A stretch of 64,000 nt of DNA from Synechococcus sp. M16.1 (lineage in GTDB: Bacteria; Cyanobacteriota; Cyanobacteriia; PCC-6307; Cyanobiaceae). Where the stretch lies: the NCBI RefSeq assembly GCF_014279895.1, contig NZ_CP047954.1, positions 1,798,001 to 1,862,000 on the forward strand, given 5' to 3'. The notes below the pieces were generated by a model. That model had not been told where the DNA came from. It searched no databases and saw only the letters and a program-made list of their open reading frames with translations. Positions 8,533-21,173 of this stretch are shown in pieces; the first letter of the stretch is position 1; every line of letters begins with the position of its first letter. A program made the position numbers and the translations under genes.

Positions 8533-8670
8533 AGTGTCAAGGCCATCGGCTGCCTCGACGATACGCAGAGCAGAACCAAAAACAGCCACATTCCATGTCA
8601 GAACTGTGACCACATGCGACCGGGGTCCCGATAGCGTGAGGATGCAGACATTCAGCTGGGTCGGAGGGTC

Positions 8671-8943
8671 ATGCTCGGTTCGCTGTTTCCCCTCATCTAC
8701 GGAGCGCTGTTCGTGGCCCTGTTGTGGCAGGCCTTCCGCGTGATGAGCAAAGGCTTCCGCGCTGCCAGCGGTCCGATCAACAGCGTGCCAAGCAACGCTC
8801 CGAACGACCGCACAGGCCAGGTCACCGTTCACCCAGAACTGCTGGACAGCGAGGGACGCATCACCGAAGAGGCCCTGCTGACGGTGCGCTTTGGCGGTGA
8901 CGATGACGAAGCCTCGACGGCCGCTGGACCCGGCACTGAATAA
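8671..8943 (+). CDS. DUF2973 family membrane protein
   Basis: The 90 residues start with one transmembrane segment (LGSLFPLIYGALFVALLWQAF). A polar linker follows, then the conserved HPELLDSEGRITEEALLTVRFG block that characterises DUF2973, a cyanobacteria-specific family of unknown function. The ATG at 8671 is the natural start, and its promoter region is shared with htrA. Confidence 0.75.
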   Translation: MLGSLFPLIYGALFVALLWQAFRVMSKGFRAASGPINSVPSNAPNDRTGQVTVHPELLDSEGRITEEALLTVRFGGDDDEASTAAGPGTE

Positions 8944-8976
8944 ATTGGGCGCTTGGAGTCGACAGGGGTCGCCTGA

Positions 8977-9360
8977 GTGGATCAGAGAACACGCATCGTT
9001 GCCGCGGTCATCAAGGGCCTCAAACTGCCCCCCCGGTTTCGGCTTCGGCTGATGAAGGAAGACCCCGTTCGCCTGGAATTGAGCCTGACTCCGGCCTACG
9101 GCAAGGACCCCATCACCGTGGGACTTGTGGAATCTCTTGATCTGGTGGCCCGTCGTGACCGGGAAGGCAGGATCCCCCGCGACCTTCAGGGCACCTGGGA
9201 CTGGACGGTCCGCCACGGCCAGGTGAGCACCGGAGGCTGGAACCCCTATCTCAAGGAAGCACTGCAGACCATGTTCGAGACCGGTCTCCCGGCCATCGTG
9301 TTTGAGGAGCTCACCGGAGAGGAGTACCACCCTGTGGATGGGACCCGTCACGTGCGCTGA
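8977..9360 (+). CDS. Conserved-type hypothetical protein (127 aa)
   Basis: The protein starts at a GTG 33 bases after the DUF2973 stop and is probably in the same transcript. It is soluble and mixed alpha/beta, with no membrane segment and no catalytic motif that I recognise. Notable blocks are LKLPPRFRLRLMKEDPVRLEL, LQGTWDWTVRHG and LPAIVFEELTGEEY. The coding pattern and position support a real gene. Function unknown. Confidence 0.6.
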   Translation: MDQRTRIVAAVIKGLKLPPRFRLRLMKEDPVRLELSLTPAYGKDPITVGLVESLDLVARRDREGRIPRDLQGTWDWTVRHGQVSTGGWNPYLKEALQTMFETGLPAIVFEELTGEEYHPVDGTRHVR

Positions 9361-9458
9361 TCCAACACGGGGCTTCTGTAAAGGCGTGCGAATGAATGCA
9401 GCAATGCCACTGACAAGGGGGCTAGACCGGAATTAATCCGGCCTTTAAGAAAGTCTTC

Positions 9459-9563
9459 ATGGCCTCCCTTGTTGTTTCCATCGGCCCGCTGGTGCGGCTT
9501 CTGGCGGCCGTCGGCGCCATAAGCAGCCTGGTGGTTTTCGGCCTGATGAATCTCATCCCGTGA
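9459..9563 (+). CDS. 34-residue single-pass membrane peptide
   Basis: The ATG at 9459 opens a frame of 34 codons starting MASLVVSIGPLVRLLAAVG and ending VVFGLMNLIP. Nearly the whole peptide is one hydrophobic helix. Its size is that of small photosystem or cytochrome b6f subunits, but it does not match PetG, PetM, PetN, PsaM or PsbN as I know them. It lies 2 bases before the hrpB frame. A small inverted repeat (CCGGA/TCCGG near 9427-9441) precedes it. Confidence 0.4.
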   Translation: MASLVVSIGPLVRLLAAVGAISSLVVFGLMNLIP

Positions 9564-9564
9564 A

Positions 9565-12087
9565 TTGAGCGGCAACACCGCGTTGAGCCAGTTCCCGATC
9601 GACGCCCTGTTGGAGCAGATCTGTTCTGCGGTCCGCCCAGGGAAAACGGTTCTGCTCCAGGCACCGCCCGGGGCGGGCAAGACAACACGGGTTCCCCTGG
9701 CGCTGATCGGAGCCTTAACAAAAGGCCAGGGCGTTCTTGAAGAGCCTCAGAAAATCTGGATGATCGAGCCGCGGCGGCTGGCCGCCAAAGCGGCCGCTGC
9801 CCGCCTTGCCGCGAGCCTTGGAGAGGACATCGGTGCGCGCATCGGCTACGCCGTGCGCGGGGAACAGAAGCGATCCGACCGCACCCAGGTGGAGGTGATC
9901 ACCGACGGCCTCTTCCTGCGGCGCTTGCAGAGCGACCCCTCGCTCGATGGGGTGGGGTGCGTGATCTTCGATGAATTTCATGAGCGGGGGCGCGATGCGG
10001 ACCTGTCCCTCGCCTTGCTGCGCGAGGCAAGGCCTCTGCTGAATCCAGATCTCGCCGTGATCTTGATGTCGGCCACGCTGGATCTCTCCGATCTGAGGGA
10101 ACGGCTGCCCGAAGCGACGGTGCTGGAAAGCCCGGGCCGCTGTTACCCGGTTGACACCCACCACCAACCACCCCGACCGGAGGAACCCCTGCCGAAGCAG
10201 GTGCTACGTGCCATTGAGCAACACGCCCTCGACCAACCGAAGGGCAGCGGTGTTCTGGTCTTTCTGCCGGGGCTGGCGGAGATTGAACGCTGCAGGCAGA
10301 CCCTGACGGCCGCCCCTTCCCTGCAGAACTGGAAGATTCAGGCGCTGCACGGTCAACTGCCCTTGCAGCAGCAGAGTTCAGCCCTGCAGCGCTGCGACCC
10401 AAACCAGGACGGCAGCATCATCCTGGCCAGCGCCATTGCCGAGAGCTCCCTCACGATTGATGGGGTGCGCCTGGTGATTGACAGCGGCCTCAGCCGTCAA
10501 CTGCGCTACGACCCCAACACCCGCATGGAGGGCCTGGAGACCACCGCCTCCAGCCTGGCCAGTGCAGAGCAGCGCCGGGGCCGGGCAGGCCGGCAATGCC
10601 CGGGCCGCTGCATCCGCCTCTGGTCACCGGCAGAGCAACAACGACGGCCACCCTTTCACCCACCTGAACTGCTGCTAGCCGATCCCCAGCCCGTGCTGAT
10701 GGAACTGGCCCAGTGGGGGGCTGGGCTGGGGGAAGAGCTGCCGTGGCTGGACTCTCCCCCCGCAGCAGCCATGCAGGAGGGACAGCACAGCCTGCAACAG
10801 CTCGGCCTGCTGGAGCTGGACGGCCGGATCAGCGAGCGGGGACGGCTGATCGGCGGCCTCGGCGTTCACCCTCGTCTCGGCATGCTGCTGGTGGAAGCCC
10901 ATGAACAGGGCGCCCCCCAGCTGGGGTGTGATCTGGCGGCCATCCTCAGCGAACGAGATCCCTTCGATCGCCGTCAGATCGGCAGCGATCTCGAGGCCCG
11001 GCTCAACAGCATCCAGCGCCATCCATCCCTGCGAACGCTCAGCCAGCAACTCCGCCGCCAACTGAAGCGACTGGGTACCTCACCCCAGAAACGAGACGCT
11101 TCCGTCAATGCTGGCGATCTGATCCTGGCGGCCTTTCCGGAATGGCTGGCGCAACAGCGTCCAGACCAGGCCGGTCGCTATCAACTGCGTCAGGGACGCG
11201 GAGCAACCCTGCTGCCCTGGGATCCGCTCCAAGGCAGTCCGGCCCTGGCCGTCGCCAGGGTCGACATGGGCGGCCGGGACACGCGGATCCAGATGGCCGT
11301 GGCTCTGAGCCGGAGCACCCTGCAGAGCATCGCTGAGCGGGACGGCCACTGGCAGGACGAAGCCAGCTGGGATCCCGAACGACAGCGGGTCCGTGCCGAA
11401 CGCCAGCTCAAACTGGGGGCCTTGGTGGTGCGCCGAACGCCACAGCCTTCACCAGCCGCAGCGCTGTGCCGCACCCTGCTGATGGAGCAGCTGAAGAAGA
11501 GTGCCAGTCTTGATGCCCTGCCCTGGACGGACAGCAGCCATCAGCTGCGCCAACGGCTGGCATGGATGCACCAACAAGTGGGCGCCCCCTGGCCTGATCG
11601 CGATCTGACAACCCTTCTGGAGCAGGCTGACAGCTGGCTTGGCCCCAGCCTGGAAGGCTGCCTGGGCTGGAGCGACATCAGCGCGACAGCCTTGGAAGAA
11701 GCACTCTGGGGCGATCTGGACTGGAGCTTCAGGCAACAGCTGGATGCTCTGCTGCCGCGCCGGATCCCGATCCCCTCCGGCCGGCAAGCCGCGCTGCTCT
11801 ACACCACCGACGAAGTGATCCTCGCTGTGAAATTGCAGGAGATGTTCGGATCTGACGACGGCCCCCACGTGCTGAATGGCCGCATCCCCGTCACGCTGGA
11901 GCTGCTCTCACCAGCCGGACGCCCCCTGCAACGCACCCGCGCCCTCAAAGACTTCTGGGAAGGCAGTTACCAGGAGGTGCGCCGGGAAATGCGAGGGCGC
12001 TACCCCAAGCACCCCTGGCCCGAAGATCCCCGCCAGGCGCTGCCGACGGCCCGGACCAAGCGCAAATCAAATGGCCAGCAGCCCTGA
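9565..12087 (+). CDS. hrpB: HrpB-type DEAH-box ATP-dependent helicase
   Basis: The 840-residue protein is close to the usual HrpB length. Domain 1 has Walker A APPGAGKTTRVPL, motif II written DEFH (IFDEFHERG) instead of DEAH, and motif III SATLD. Domain 2 has VFLPGLAEI and motif VI QRRGRAGR. The helicase-associated region and a C-terminal HrpB-specific part (NGRIPVTLELLSPAGRPLQ, then HPWPEDP) complete the family signature. The start is a TTG at 9565 or possibly 9583. The cellular role of HrpB helicases is poorly defined; RNA remodelling is likely. Confidence 0.9.
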   Translation: MSGNTALSQFPIDALLEQICSAVRPGKTVLLQAPPGAGKTTRVPLALIGALTKGQGVLEEPQKIWMIEPRRLAAKAAAARLAASLGEDIGARIGYAVRGEQKRSDRTQVEVITDGLFLRRLQSDPSLDGVGCVIFDEFHERGRDADLSLALLREARPLLNPDLAVILMSATLDLSDLRERLPEATVLESPGRCYPVDTHHQPPRPEEPLPKQVLRAIEQHALDQPKGSGVLVFLPGLAEIERCRQTLTAAPSLQNWKIQALHGQLPLQQQSSALQRCDPNQDGSIILASAIAESSLTIDGVRLVIDSGLSRQLRYDPNTRMEGLETTASSLASAEQRRGRAGRQCPGRCIRLWSPAEQQRRPPFHPPELLLADPQPVLMELAQWGAGLGEELPWLDSPPAAAMQEGQHSLQQLGLLELDGRISERGRLIGGLGVHPRLGMLLVEAHEQGAPQLGCDLAAILSERDPFDRRQIGSDLEARLNSIQRHPSLRTLSQQLRRQLKRLGTSPQKRDASVNAGDLILAAFPEWLAQQRPDQAGRYQLRQGRGATLLPWDPLQGSPALAVARVDMGGRDTRIQMAVALSRSTLQSIAERDGHWQDEASWDPERQRVRAERQLKLGALVVRRTPQPSPAAALCRTLLMEQLKKSASLDALPWTDSSHQLRQRLAWMHQQVGAPWPDRDLTTLLEQADSWLGPSLEGCLGWSDISATALEEALWGDLDWSFRQQLDALLPRRIPIPSGRQAALLYTTDEVILAVKLQEMFGSDDGPHVLNGRIPVTLELLSPAGRPLQRTRALKDFWEGSYQEVRREMRGRYPKHPWPEDPRQALPTARTKRKSNGQQP

Positions 12088-12141
12088 CCAGGAAAAGCCC
12101 GGCGCGTAGCCGTTAACACACTCAACAAAACTCCAACCTTT

Positions 12142-12149
12142 GTTACATT
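12142..12149 (+). promoter_or_regulatory. HLR1-like element upstream of the high-light-inducible gene
   Basis: GTTACATT matches one half of HLR1, described as two imperfect 8-base repeats (G/T)TTACA(T/A)(T/A) with a 2-base gap and bound by RpaB. Two bases later TCCCACAC is only a poor second half. The site lies 27 bases ahead of the ATG. Light-dependent control is inferred from the motif and the gene type. Confidence 0.4.
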
Positions 12150-12175
12150 TGTCCCACACCAATCGGTTCACACAC

Positions 12176-12316
12176 ATGTCTGACAACGCACGCTTCGGCT
12201 TCGTCAACTTTGCTGAAACCTGGAACGGTCGCCTGGCCATGCTGGGCATCGTGATCGGCCTCGGCACCGAGCTCCTGACCGGCCAGGGCATCCTGTCCCA
12301 GATCGGCCTCGGCTGA
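12176..12316 (+). CDS. hli: High-light-inducible protein (HLIP)
   Basis: This 46-residue protein has the chlorophyll-binding helix signature ETWNGRLAMLGIVIGLGTELL, the single-helix relative of the first and third helices of LHC proteins (ExxNxRxAMxG). HLIPs sit in the thylakoid, bind chlorophyll and carotenoid, and protect photosystem assembly intermediates and PSII under excess light. The gene is monocistronic, with a strong terminator 25 bases after the stop and an HLR1-like element in front. Confidence 0.92.
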   Translation: MSDNARFGFVNFAETWNGRLAMLGIVIGLGTELLTGQGILSQIGLG

Positions 12317-12340
12317 TTTCCGCACCGCGGAATTACAGAA

Positions 12341-12367
12341 CCCCTCGGCTTGCCGGGGGGTTTTTTG
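12341..12367 (+). terminator. Rho-independent terminator of the HLIP gene
   Basis: A GC-rich hairpin (CCCC-T-CGGC, loop TT, GCCG-GGGG) is followed by a run of T from 12361. It lies directly behind the HLIP stop codon. Confidence 0.85.
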
Positions 12368-12401
12368 TTGCCTTTCCACCAGCCACCGCTGATGCAGCAC
12401 A

Positions 12402-12605
12402 GTGGGGAGGATTCCACTGAGGCAGTCGTTGGCACCGCTTTACGTTCAGAACAGACGTGATGGATCAAGGCTGCTCAGCAGCGCCTTGGTGATCTGCACG
12501 GTTGGTGCCACCCAGATCCACCAACACTGGGGCGTTCTGTTGACCAGCATCTCAGCCGTTGTCTGCATCTATTGGGGTTACGCCTACAGCCGCCTTGAGC
12601 GTTGA
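12402..12605 (+). CDS. Small membrane protein coupled to xseA
   Basis: The 67 residues start at a GTG, and an internal TTG could give a shorter form. Two hydrophobic stretches (LLSSALVICTVGAT and WGVLLTSISAVVCIYWGYAY) suggest a helical hairpin in the membrane. The stop lies 11 bases inside the preferred xseA start, so translation may be coupled. Family not recognised. Its start cannot be fixed from sequence. Confidence 0.45.
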   Translation: MGRIPLRQSLAPLYVQNRRDGSRLLSSALVICTVGATQIHQHWGVLLTSISAVVCIYWGYAYSRLER

Positions 12606-13758
12606 TCGTCTTCCGACCTATTCCGTTGCTGAGCTGAACACAGCCATCGGCAGCCTGCTGGAACGCGGTTTTGCGCCGCGTTTTTTACTGGAAGCAACGG
12701 TCTCCCGGCCACAACTTAAAAAGGGCCACCTCTGGCTCACCCTCACCGACGGCTCCGCCAGCATTTCCGGTGTGGTGTGGGCTTCGAAGCTGGCCCAATT
12801 GAGCTATCAACCCAAAGACGGTGACGGCGTCACCGTGGTGGGCAAGCTCAATTTCTGGGCAGCCCGAGCCAGCCTCACCGTTCAGGCGCTGGATATCCGG
12901 CCCAGCCTCAGCACGGTGCTGCGCGACTTTGAACGGGTGCGGCAAGTTTTGGAACAGGAAGGGGTGATCGACCCAAGCCGTCAGAGGGCACTTCCAAGCC
13001 AACCCGCCTCGATCGCGGTGCTCACCAGCGTGCCCAGTTCCGCCCTGGCCGACATGCTCCGCACTGCGGCGGAACGCTGGCCCATGACGCAGCTGATCGT
13101 GGTGCCAATTCCAGTGCAGGGTTCCGTGGCACCGACGATCATCAGCACCCTGGAAGCCTTGGCCGAGCGCACAGATGAGTTGGGACTGGACGCTTTGGTG
13201 CTCGCCCGCGGCGGTGGCAGCCGGGAAGACCTGGCAGTGTTCGACAACGAAGCGCTTTGCCGCCTCCTGGCGAACTACCCCATACCGGTGGTGACAGGCC
13301 TGGGACATGAGGATGATCTCACCGTCGCCGATCTGGTGGCAGACCATCGTGCAGCCACGCCCACGGCAGCGATCGTGGCCTTGCTGCCTGACCGCGAGGC
13401 GGAACGCCAAGGACTAGCGCAACGGCAAAGCCGATTGAAAGAGGCGCTGCTGGGGAGAATCCTTCGCGAACGTCAGCGCCTTCAGGATCGAGACGTAGCC
13501 CTTCAGCAACAGTCTCCACTGGAAAAGATCCAACGCCAACGCCAGGCACTGGCTCAAAGGCACCAATTGCTCAAGGCACTATCACCGGAACGCTGGCTGA
13601 AACGCGGCTTGGCTCTGATCAGCAACACCGCCGGCGAGTCCATTTCAGACCTGGAATCCGTCAAGATCGGTGATCAGCTCAACATTCGAATGAGCAACGG
13701 AAGCCTTGAAGCTCGAGTCGATCAGATCCAGCACAATGCACCCACCACCTCCTCCTGA
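12595..13758 (+). CDS. xseA: Exodeoxyribonuclease VII large subunit
   Basis: XseA with XseB forms a single-strand-specific exonuclease that trims DNA from both ends. The frame is open from 12559, but the TTG at 12595 gives MSVDRLPTYSVAELN, the normal N terminus, and 387 residues. An OB-fold lies at about residues 10-100 (GHLWLTLTDGSASISGVVW). The catalytic domain has VLARGGGSREDLAVFDNE and VTGLGHEDDLTVADLVADHR, both diagnostic. A coiled-coil C-terminal part binds XseB. The stop overlaps the xseB start. Confidence 0.93.
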   Translation: MSVDRLPTYSVAELNTAIGSLLERGFAPRFLLEATVSRPQLKKGHLWLTLTDGSASISGVVWASKLAQLSYQPKDGDGVTVVGKLNFWAARASLTVQALDIRPSLSTVLRDFERVRQVLEQEGVIDPSRQRALPSQPASIAVLTSVPSSALADMLRTAAERWPMTQLIVVPIPVQGSVAPTIISTLEALAERTDELGLDALVLARGGGSREDLAVFDNEALCRLLANYPIPVVTGLGHEDDLTVADLVADHRAATPTAAIVALLPDREAERQGLAQRQSRLKEALLGRILRERQRLQDRDVALQQQSPLEKIQRQRQALAQRHQLLKALSPERWLKRGLALISNTAGESISDLESVKIGDQLNIRMSNGSLEARVDQIQHNAPTTSS

Positions 13759-14027
13759 TGAGCAAGCGCCAAGTCAAGAAAGAGCAACGCGATCGCATCG
13801 AAGCGTGGCGAAAGGATGCCGAGACACTGAGCTACGAGGAAGCCATGCAGGCTTTGGATCTGCTGCTTGCTGAACTACAGAACGAGAGTGTTCCGTTGGC
13901 GGACTTGCAGCAAAAGGTGCTCCATGGCGAGGTGTATCTGAACCGGTGTCAGAGCCTGCTCGACAGCGTGGAGCAGTCGATTGTCGAGCTTGATCCCACA
14001 ACTCTCAAAGCCACACCCGATGCGTAA
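13758..14027 (+). CDS. xseB: Exodeoxyribonuclease VII small subunit
   Basis: The 89-residue helical protein has the family pattern SYEEAMQALDLLLAELQNES then LADLQQKVLHGEVYLNRCQ. The basic first 20 residues (SKRQVKKEQRDRIEAWRK) are an extension relative to short XseB proteins. It overlaps xseA by one base and the next gene by 8 bases, indicating one operon. Confidence 0.88.
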   Translation: MSKRQVKKEQRDRIEAWRKDAETLSYEEAMQALDLLLAELQNESVPLADLQQKVLHGEVYLNRCQSLLDSVEQSIVELDPTTLKATPDA

Positions 14028-14373
14028 AGCCCTGCCTTGGATTTATCTGCTTCTTGCTGTGTTGGGAGCGATCCTGCCCTGGAAGGCCAACCTGGAATTC
14101 ATCGCCGAAAGCGGTGGACAGGCCTTTGATCTGGCACGATTCATCGCCGATGCCAGCAGCACAGCCGCGTCACGCTCCTTAAGCGCTGATCTACTGGTGG
14201 GGGCCAGTGCCGTCACGCTCTGGATCTGTGTGGAAGGACCACGTCAGAAGATCAAAGGTTGGTGGCTGGCCATCCCCCTGAGCTTCGGTGTGGCCTTTGC
14301 CTGCGCTGCTCCGTTTTTCTTGTTCCTGCGGGAACGACAGCTTCAGGCTCAGGAATCGGAATCCACATCCTGA
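14020..14373 (+). CDS. DUF2834 family membrane protein
   Basis: The ATG at 14020 gives 117 residues with three predicted membrane helices (ALPWIYLLLAVLGAILPW, a segment near LLVGASAVTLWICVEG, and WWLAIPLSFGVAFACAAPFFLFL). The pattern matches DUF2834, small membrane proteins of unknown function. It overlaps xseB by 8 bases. The 3' end overlaps the convergent zinc-ribbon gene by 25 bases. Confidence 0.7.
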   Translation: MRKALPWIYLLLAVLGAILPWKANLEFIAESGGQAFDLARFIADASSTAASRSLSADLLVGASAVTLWICVEGPRQKIKGWWLAIPLSFGVAFACAAPFFLFLRERQLQAQESESTS

Positions 14374-14699
14374 GCCACCACGTCAATGGTGAGATCACTG
14401 GCAGGTGGAGACGGGGCTGCCGCACTGGCCGGGCTGCCTCCAGCACTGGCGTAGGGAGTGCCGCAGACGGCACAAACTGCAGCCCCCTTCAGACCCGTTG
14501 CACCGCAAGCAGTACAGCTGATCATCCGGGACTGCAAAAGCTTCCAACCAATCCAACCAAGACCGGAAAGGATCAAAGGAAGTGCCAAAAGAGCCAGCAA
14601 CACGCCACCGGCGAGATCAAGCAAGAGTCGACCTGCAGCGGTTGGCAGCAGCAGGAGCAACACAACTCCGATCCACAACACTGCTGGTGATCGATTCAT
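14349..14699 (-). CDS. Membrane protein with zinc-ribbon motif
   Basis: The ATG at 14699 is preferred over a TTG at 14708. Two hydrophobic helices (WIGVVLLLLLPTAAG and VLLALLALPLILSGLGWIGW) are followed by a cytosolic CTACG...CAVCG zinc ribbon (CxxC, 10 residues, CxxC). The C terminus is Ala/Ser/Pro-rich and ends acidic. The role is unknown. It is convergent with the DUF2834 gene. Confidence 0.6.
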   Translation of the reverse strand: MNRSPAVLWIGVVLLLLLPTAAGRLLLDLAGGVLLALLALPLILSGLGWIGWKLLQSRMISCTACGATGLKGAAVCAVCGTPYASAGGSPASAAAPSPPASDLTIDVVAQDVDSDS

Positions 14700-14752
14700 G
14701 GGCTTCAACGGAAGAGGTCCGCTGAATCAGCTTCGCAGAGTTAAATCAAAGT

Positions 14753-15697
14753 TCAAGGCGCCGCGCTGTTCGGTTCCCCGAGCCGGGGTTTCGCAAAACG
14801 AACTGCGGCCAATTCCACACTCAAACACTGGCCAAAATAAAGAATCACACCCACCAACCAAACCCAAAGCGTTAACACTAAAACACCACCAATCACGCCA
14901 TAGGCCTGATAGCGATTACCCAGAGAAACAATACTCAAACTCAGAATTTTATTGAGAAAGGCGAGACCGAATCCAATCAACAACGCGCCAGGAATGAGTG
15001 GAATTGCAGGAACACGACGACTGGGCAACACCACCTGAAGCAACCAAGCCATCAAAGACAAGATCAACGCGGGAACAAGAATCCGCCCGAGAGGAAGAAT
15101 GGGACTGGAGCGCACGATTCCCATTAAGCCAGGAACGACGCTATCCAATAAGCTAAGAATGTCCTCAGGGAGCTGCCCAATACTGAGTACCAACTGTTGA
15201 AAAACGATCAAAATAGATATGGCAAAAACCGTCATGAAGGCTTCAACACGTGTTCTACAAAACTGTCCAACCTGTTGCCACCAAGACAAACCGATTGATG
15301 GCTCGGGCAGAATCTCAGACCACAAGCGATCAGCTCCACGCTGGAGCGTTAAATAAGCATTACTGGCCGTAAGAAGCAAAACGACAACACCGAGGATTCC
15401 AGCGCCAAAGCCTTGATCCACCAACCCACGCAAGGTCGAATCGACAAGGCTGGTTGCTGACGGCGGTAAGACCTGCGTCACCGAGGCCAACACATTATCC
15501 ACACTGTCCGTTTTGCCAAACACCCTTGCGGCAACAGACAGCGCAATCAGAAGCAGCGGAAAGAACGACTGAAGAACGAAATATGCAAAAGCAGCACTTA
15601 AATCAACACACTCAGCATTATTCCAACGCTGACAAGCCTTCCAAATCTGGCCACTTAAACGTCGAACTAGTGAACGTCTTGGCACAGATGAGCGCAA
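14753..15697 (-). CDS. YihY/UPF0761 (BrkB-like) membrane protein
   Basis: The protein has 314 residues with about six membrane helices. The N-terminal block AAFAYFVLQSFFPLLLIALS and the C-terminal block YQAYGVIGGVLVLTLWVWLVGVILYFG are the conserved features of the YihY/BrkB family. Members are integral membrane proteins with no firmly proven transport role, despite the old RNase BN name. The start is a TTG at 15697 or a GTG at 15685. The gene lies downstream of the rrn terminator on the same strand. Confidence 0.85.
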   Translation of the reverse strand: MRSSVPRRSLVRRLSGQIWKACQRWNNAECVDLSAAFAYFVLQSFFPLLLIALSVAARVFGKTDSVDNVLASVTQVLPPSATSLVDSTLRGLVDQGFGAGILGVVVLLLTASNAYLTLQRGADRLWSEILPEPSIGLSWWQQVGQFCRTRVEAFMTVFAISILIVFQQLVLSIGQLPEDILSLLDSVVPGLMGIVRSSPILPLGRILVPALILSLMAWLLQVVLPSRRVPAIPLIPGALLIGFGLAFLNKILSLSIVSLGNRYQAYGVIGGVLVLTLWVWLVGVILYFGQCLSVELAAVRFAKPRLGEPNSAAP

Positions 15698-15718
15698 AAG
15701 ACTACTAAAACCTTACAA

Positions 15719-15751
15719 CAAAAAAGCCACCTCATGGTGAGGTGGCTTTTT
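15719..15751 (-). terminator. Terminator of the rRNA operon
   Basis: A perfect 14-base-pair stem (15721-15734 with 15738-15751) has a three-base loop. It is bordered by A/T runs that would act as the U-tract for minus-strand transcripts. It lies 63 bases past the 5S 3' end. The symmetry means it could work in both directions. Confidence 0.9.
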
Positions 15752-15814
15752 CGCGGGTGGTGATGGTGATCGCTTCAGCAATCAGCACATCATCAACCTA
15801 TTTGGAGAATGTTT

Positions 15815-15933
15815 TACCTGGCATCGAGCTATTTTCTCAGGGGGCTACCCCCCAAATATCGTCGCCGCTGATGCGTTTCACAACCGAGTTCGGGATGGAT
15901 CGGAGTGGGACCACACCGCCATGGACACCAGGA
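15815..15933 (-). rRNA. rrf: 5S ribosomal RNA
   Basis: The minus-strand sequence starts TCCTGGTGTCCATGGCGG, contains the conserved loop CCATCCCGAACTCGG, and ends with GAGCTCGATGCCAGG-type pairing to the 5' end. Length is about 119 bases. Ends are set by terminal complementarity and may be off by a base or two. Confidence 0.92.
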
Positions 15934-15955
15934 TAGATAAACATTCTCAAGGGAT

Positions 15956-15976
15956 GAACCCTGAGAACTGCATAGG
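15956..15976 (-). other. 23S-5S spacer arm complementary to boxA
   Basis: This 21-base segment is the reverse complement, with two mismatches, of the boxA segment at 19131-19151 upstream of 23S. In the transcript the two would pair across 23S, forming a processing stem of the kind cut by RNase III. Confidence 0.6.
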
Positions 15977-16041
15977 ATCTGCAACTAAAGCTGCACGTCT
16001 GAATCAAACAAAGAAATGAGTCTTCAGGCAAGAACCAAAAT

Positions 16042-18909
<2,868 letters not shown>

Positions 18910-19345
18910 CAATTAACCTCCTAAACGCTTACCGCCGTTGAAAGCAGATTCTCAAGTTTTTATTGCTAAAAACAAGATCAAACTCTGATTGGCTCGACAC
19001 CAACCAAAGAACGTTTAAGAGTCTCGGCTCTTGCTCAAAAGAATTTTCATTGTTCTAGATCCAATCTCCCTTTCGGAAGATCAGATTCAAAACAATGCAT
19101 CTGTAAGATGCTTTGTTTTTTCCAGACTCACCTATGCAGTTGTCAAGGTTCTGCTAGAACTTCAAATCAAATCATCAATTGCTTGATCATTTGATCCGAG
19201 CCCAGCATCTTATCAACCAAATTCAAGACTTAAAATCTGAAACTTGGAATGACAGGAAGCTGGGGTCATCCAGCGGACACATCTAAATCACACTCCAATC
19301 GAGCTCAACTCCAAAAAATTGGAGATGGGAATCAAGTTCGGTCAG
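18910..19345 (-). other. Internal transcribed spacer, tRNA-Ala to 23S
   Basis: This 436-base A/T-richer spacer contains no gene. It holds the boxA-type element at 19131-19151 and several small inverted repeats, for example CAAAGCATCTTACAGATGC-like pairing near 19095-19125. Its low GC compared with the surrounding genes is usual for cyanobacterial ITS regions. Confidence 0.8.
19131..19151 (-). promoter_or_regulatory. boxA antitermination element in the ITS
   Basis: On the minus strand it reads GAACCTTGACAACTGCATAG(G). This differs by one base from the widely conserved cyanobacterial ITS boxA (GAACCTTGAAAACTGCATAG). BoxA recruits Nus factors to prevent early termination in rRNA operons. It is also complementary to the 23S-5S spacer at 15956-15976. 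Confidence 0.8.
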
Positions 19346-19418
19346 TGGAGGTTAGGAGACTCGAACTCCTGACATCCTGCTTGCAAAGCAGGCGCTCTAC
19401 CAACTGAGCTAAACCCCC
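19346..19418 (-). tRNA. trnA: tRNA-Ala(UGC)
   Basis: The 73-base tRNA on the minus strand begins GGGGGTTTAGCTCAGTTGG and ends with a CTCCTAACCTCCA acceptor strand. The anticodon loop CTTTGCAAG gives anticodon TGC. The T-loop GTTCGAGTC is present. CCA is not encoded beyond the discriminator. Confidence 0.96.
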
Positions 19419-19427
19419 AACACCGAA

Positions 19428-19501
<74 letters not shown>

Positions 19502-19535
19502 AGGAGTCTCATCCCTTTTGGGGTGTGACCTAGAC

Positions 19536-19551
19536 AAAGTTTAGGAACTGA
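19536..19551 (-). other. 3' arm of the pre-16S processing stem
   Basis: The 16 bases are an exact reverse complement of 21514-21529 in the 16S leader. In the primary transcript the two would pair and bring the 16S ends together, as in RNase III processing stalks. Confidence 0.7.
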
Positions 19552-19685
19552 AAATCTCCATCAAGCAATCAACATTGCTGCTGATCCTTGACTTCAAAGC
19601 TGAGGTACCGATCGACCTAAGGTGACAGGATTTCGGCCTAAGAATAAAAGCACTCAGGCATCAAAATCATTGTGTTGTCTCCCTG

Positions 19686-21173
<1,488 letters not shown>

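Noticed and set aside
8533-9351. N-terminal extension of the HtrA frame
   Set aside because: The extension runs antisense through the DUF2973 and 8977 genes, and the protein-like HtrA sequence with its signal anchor begins at 8532.
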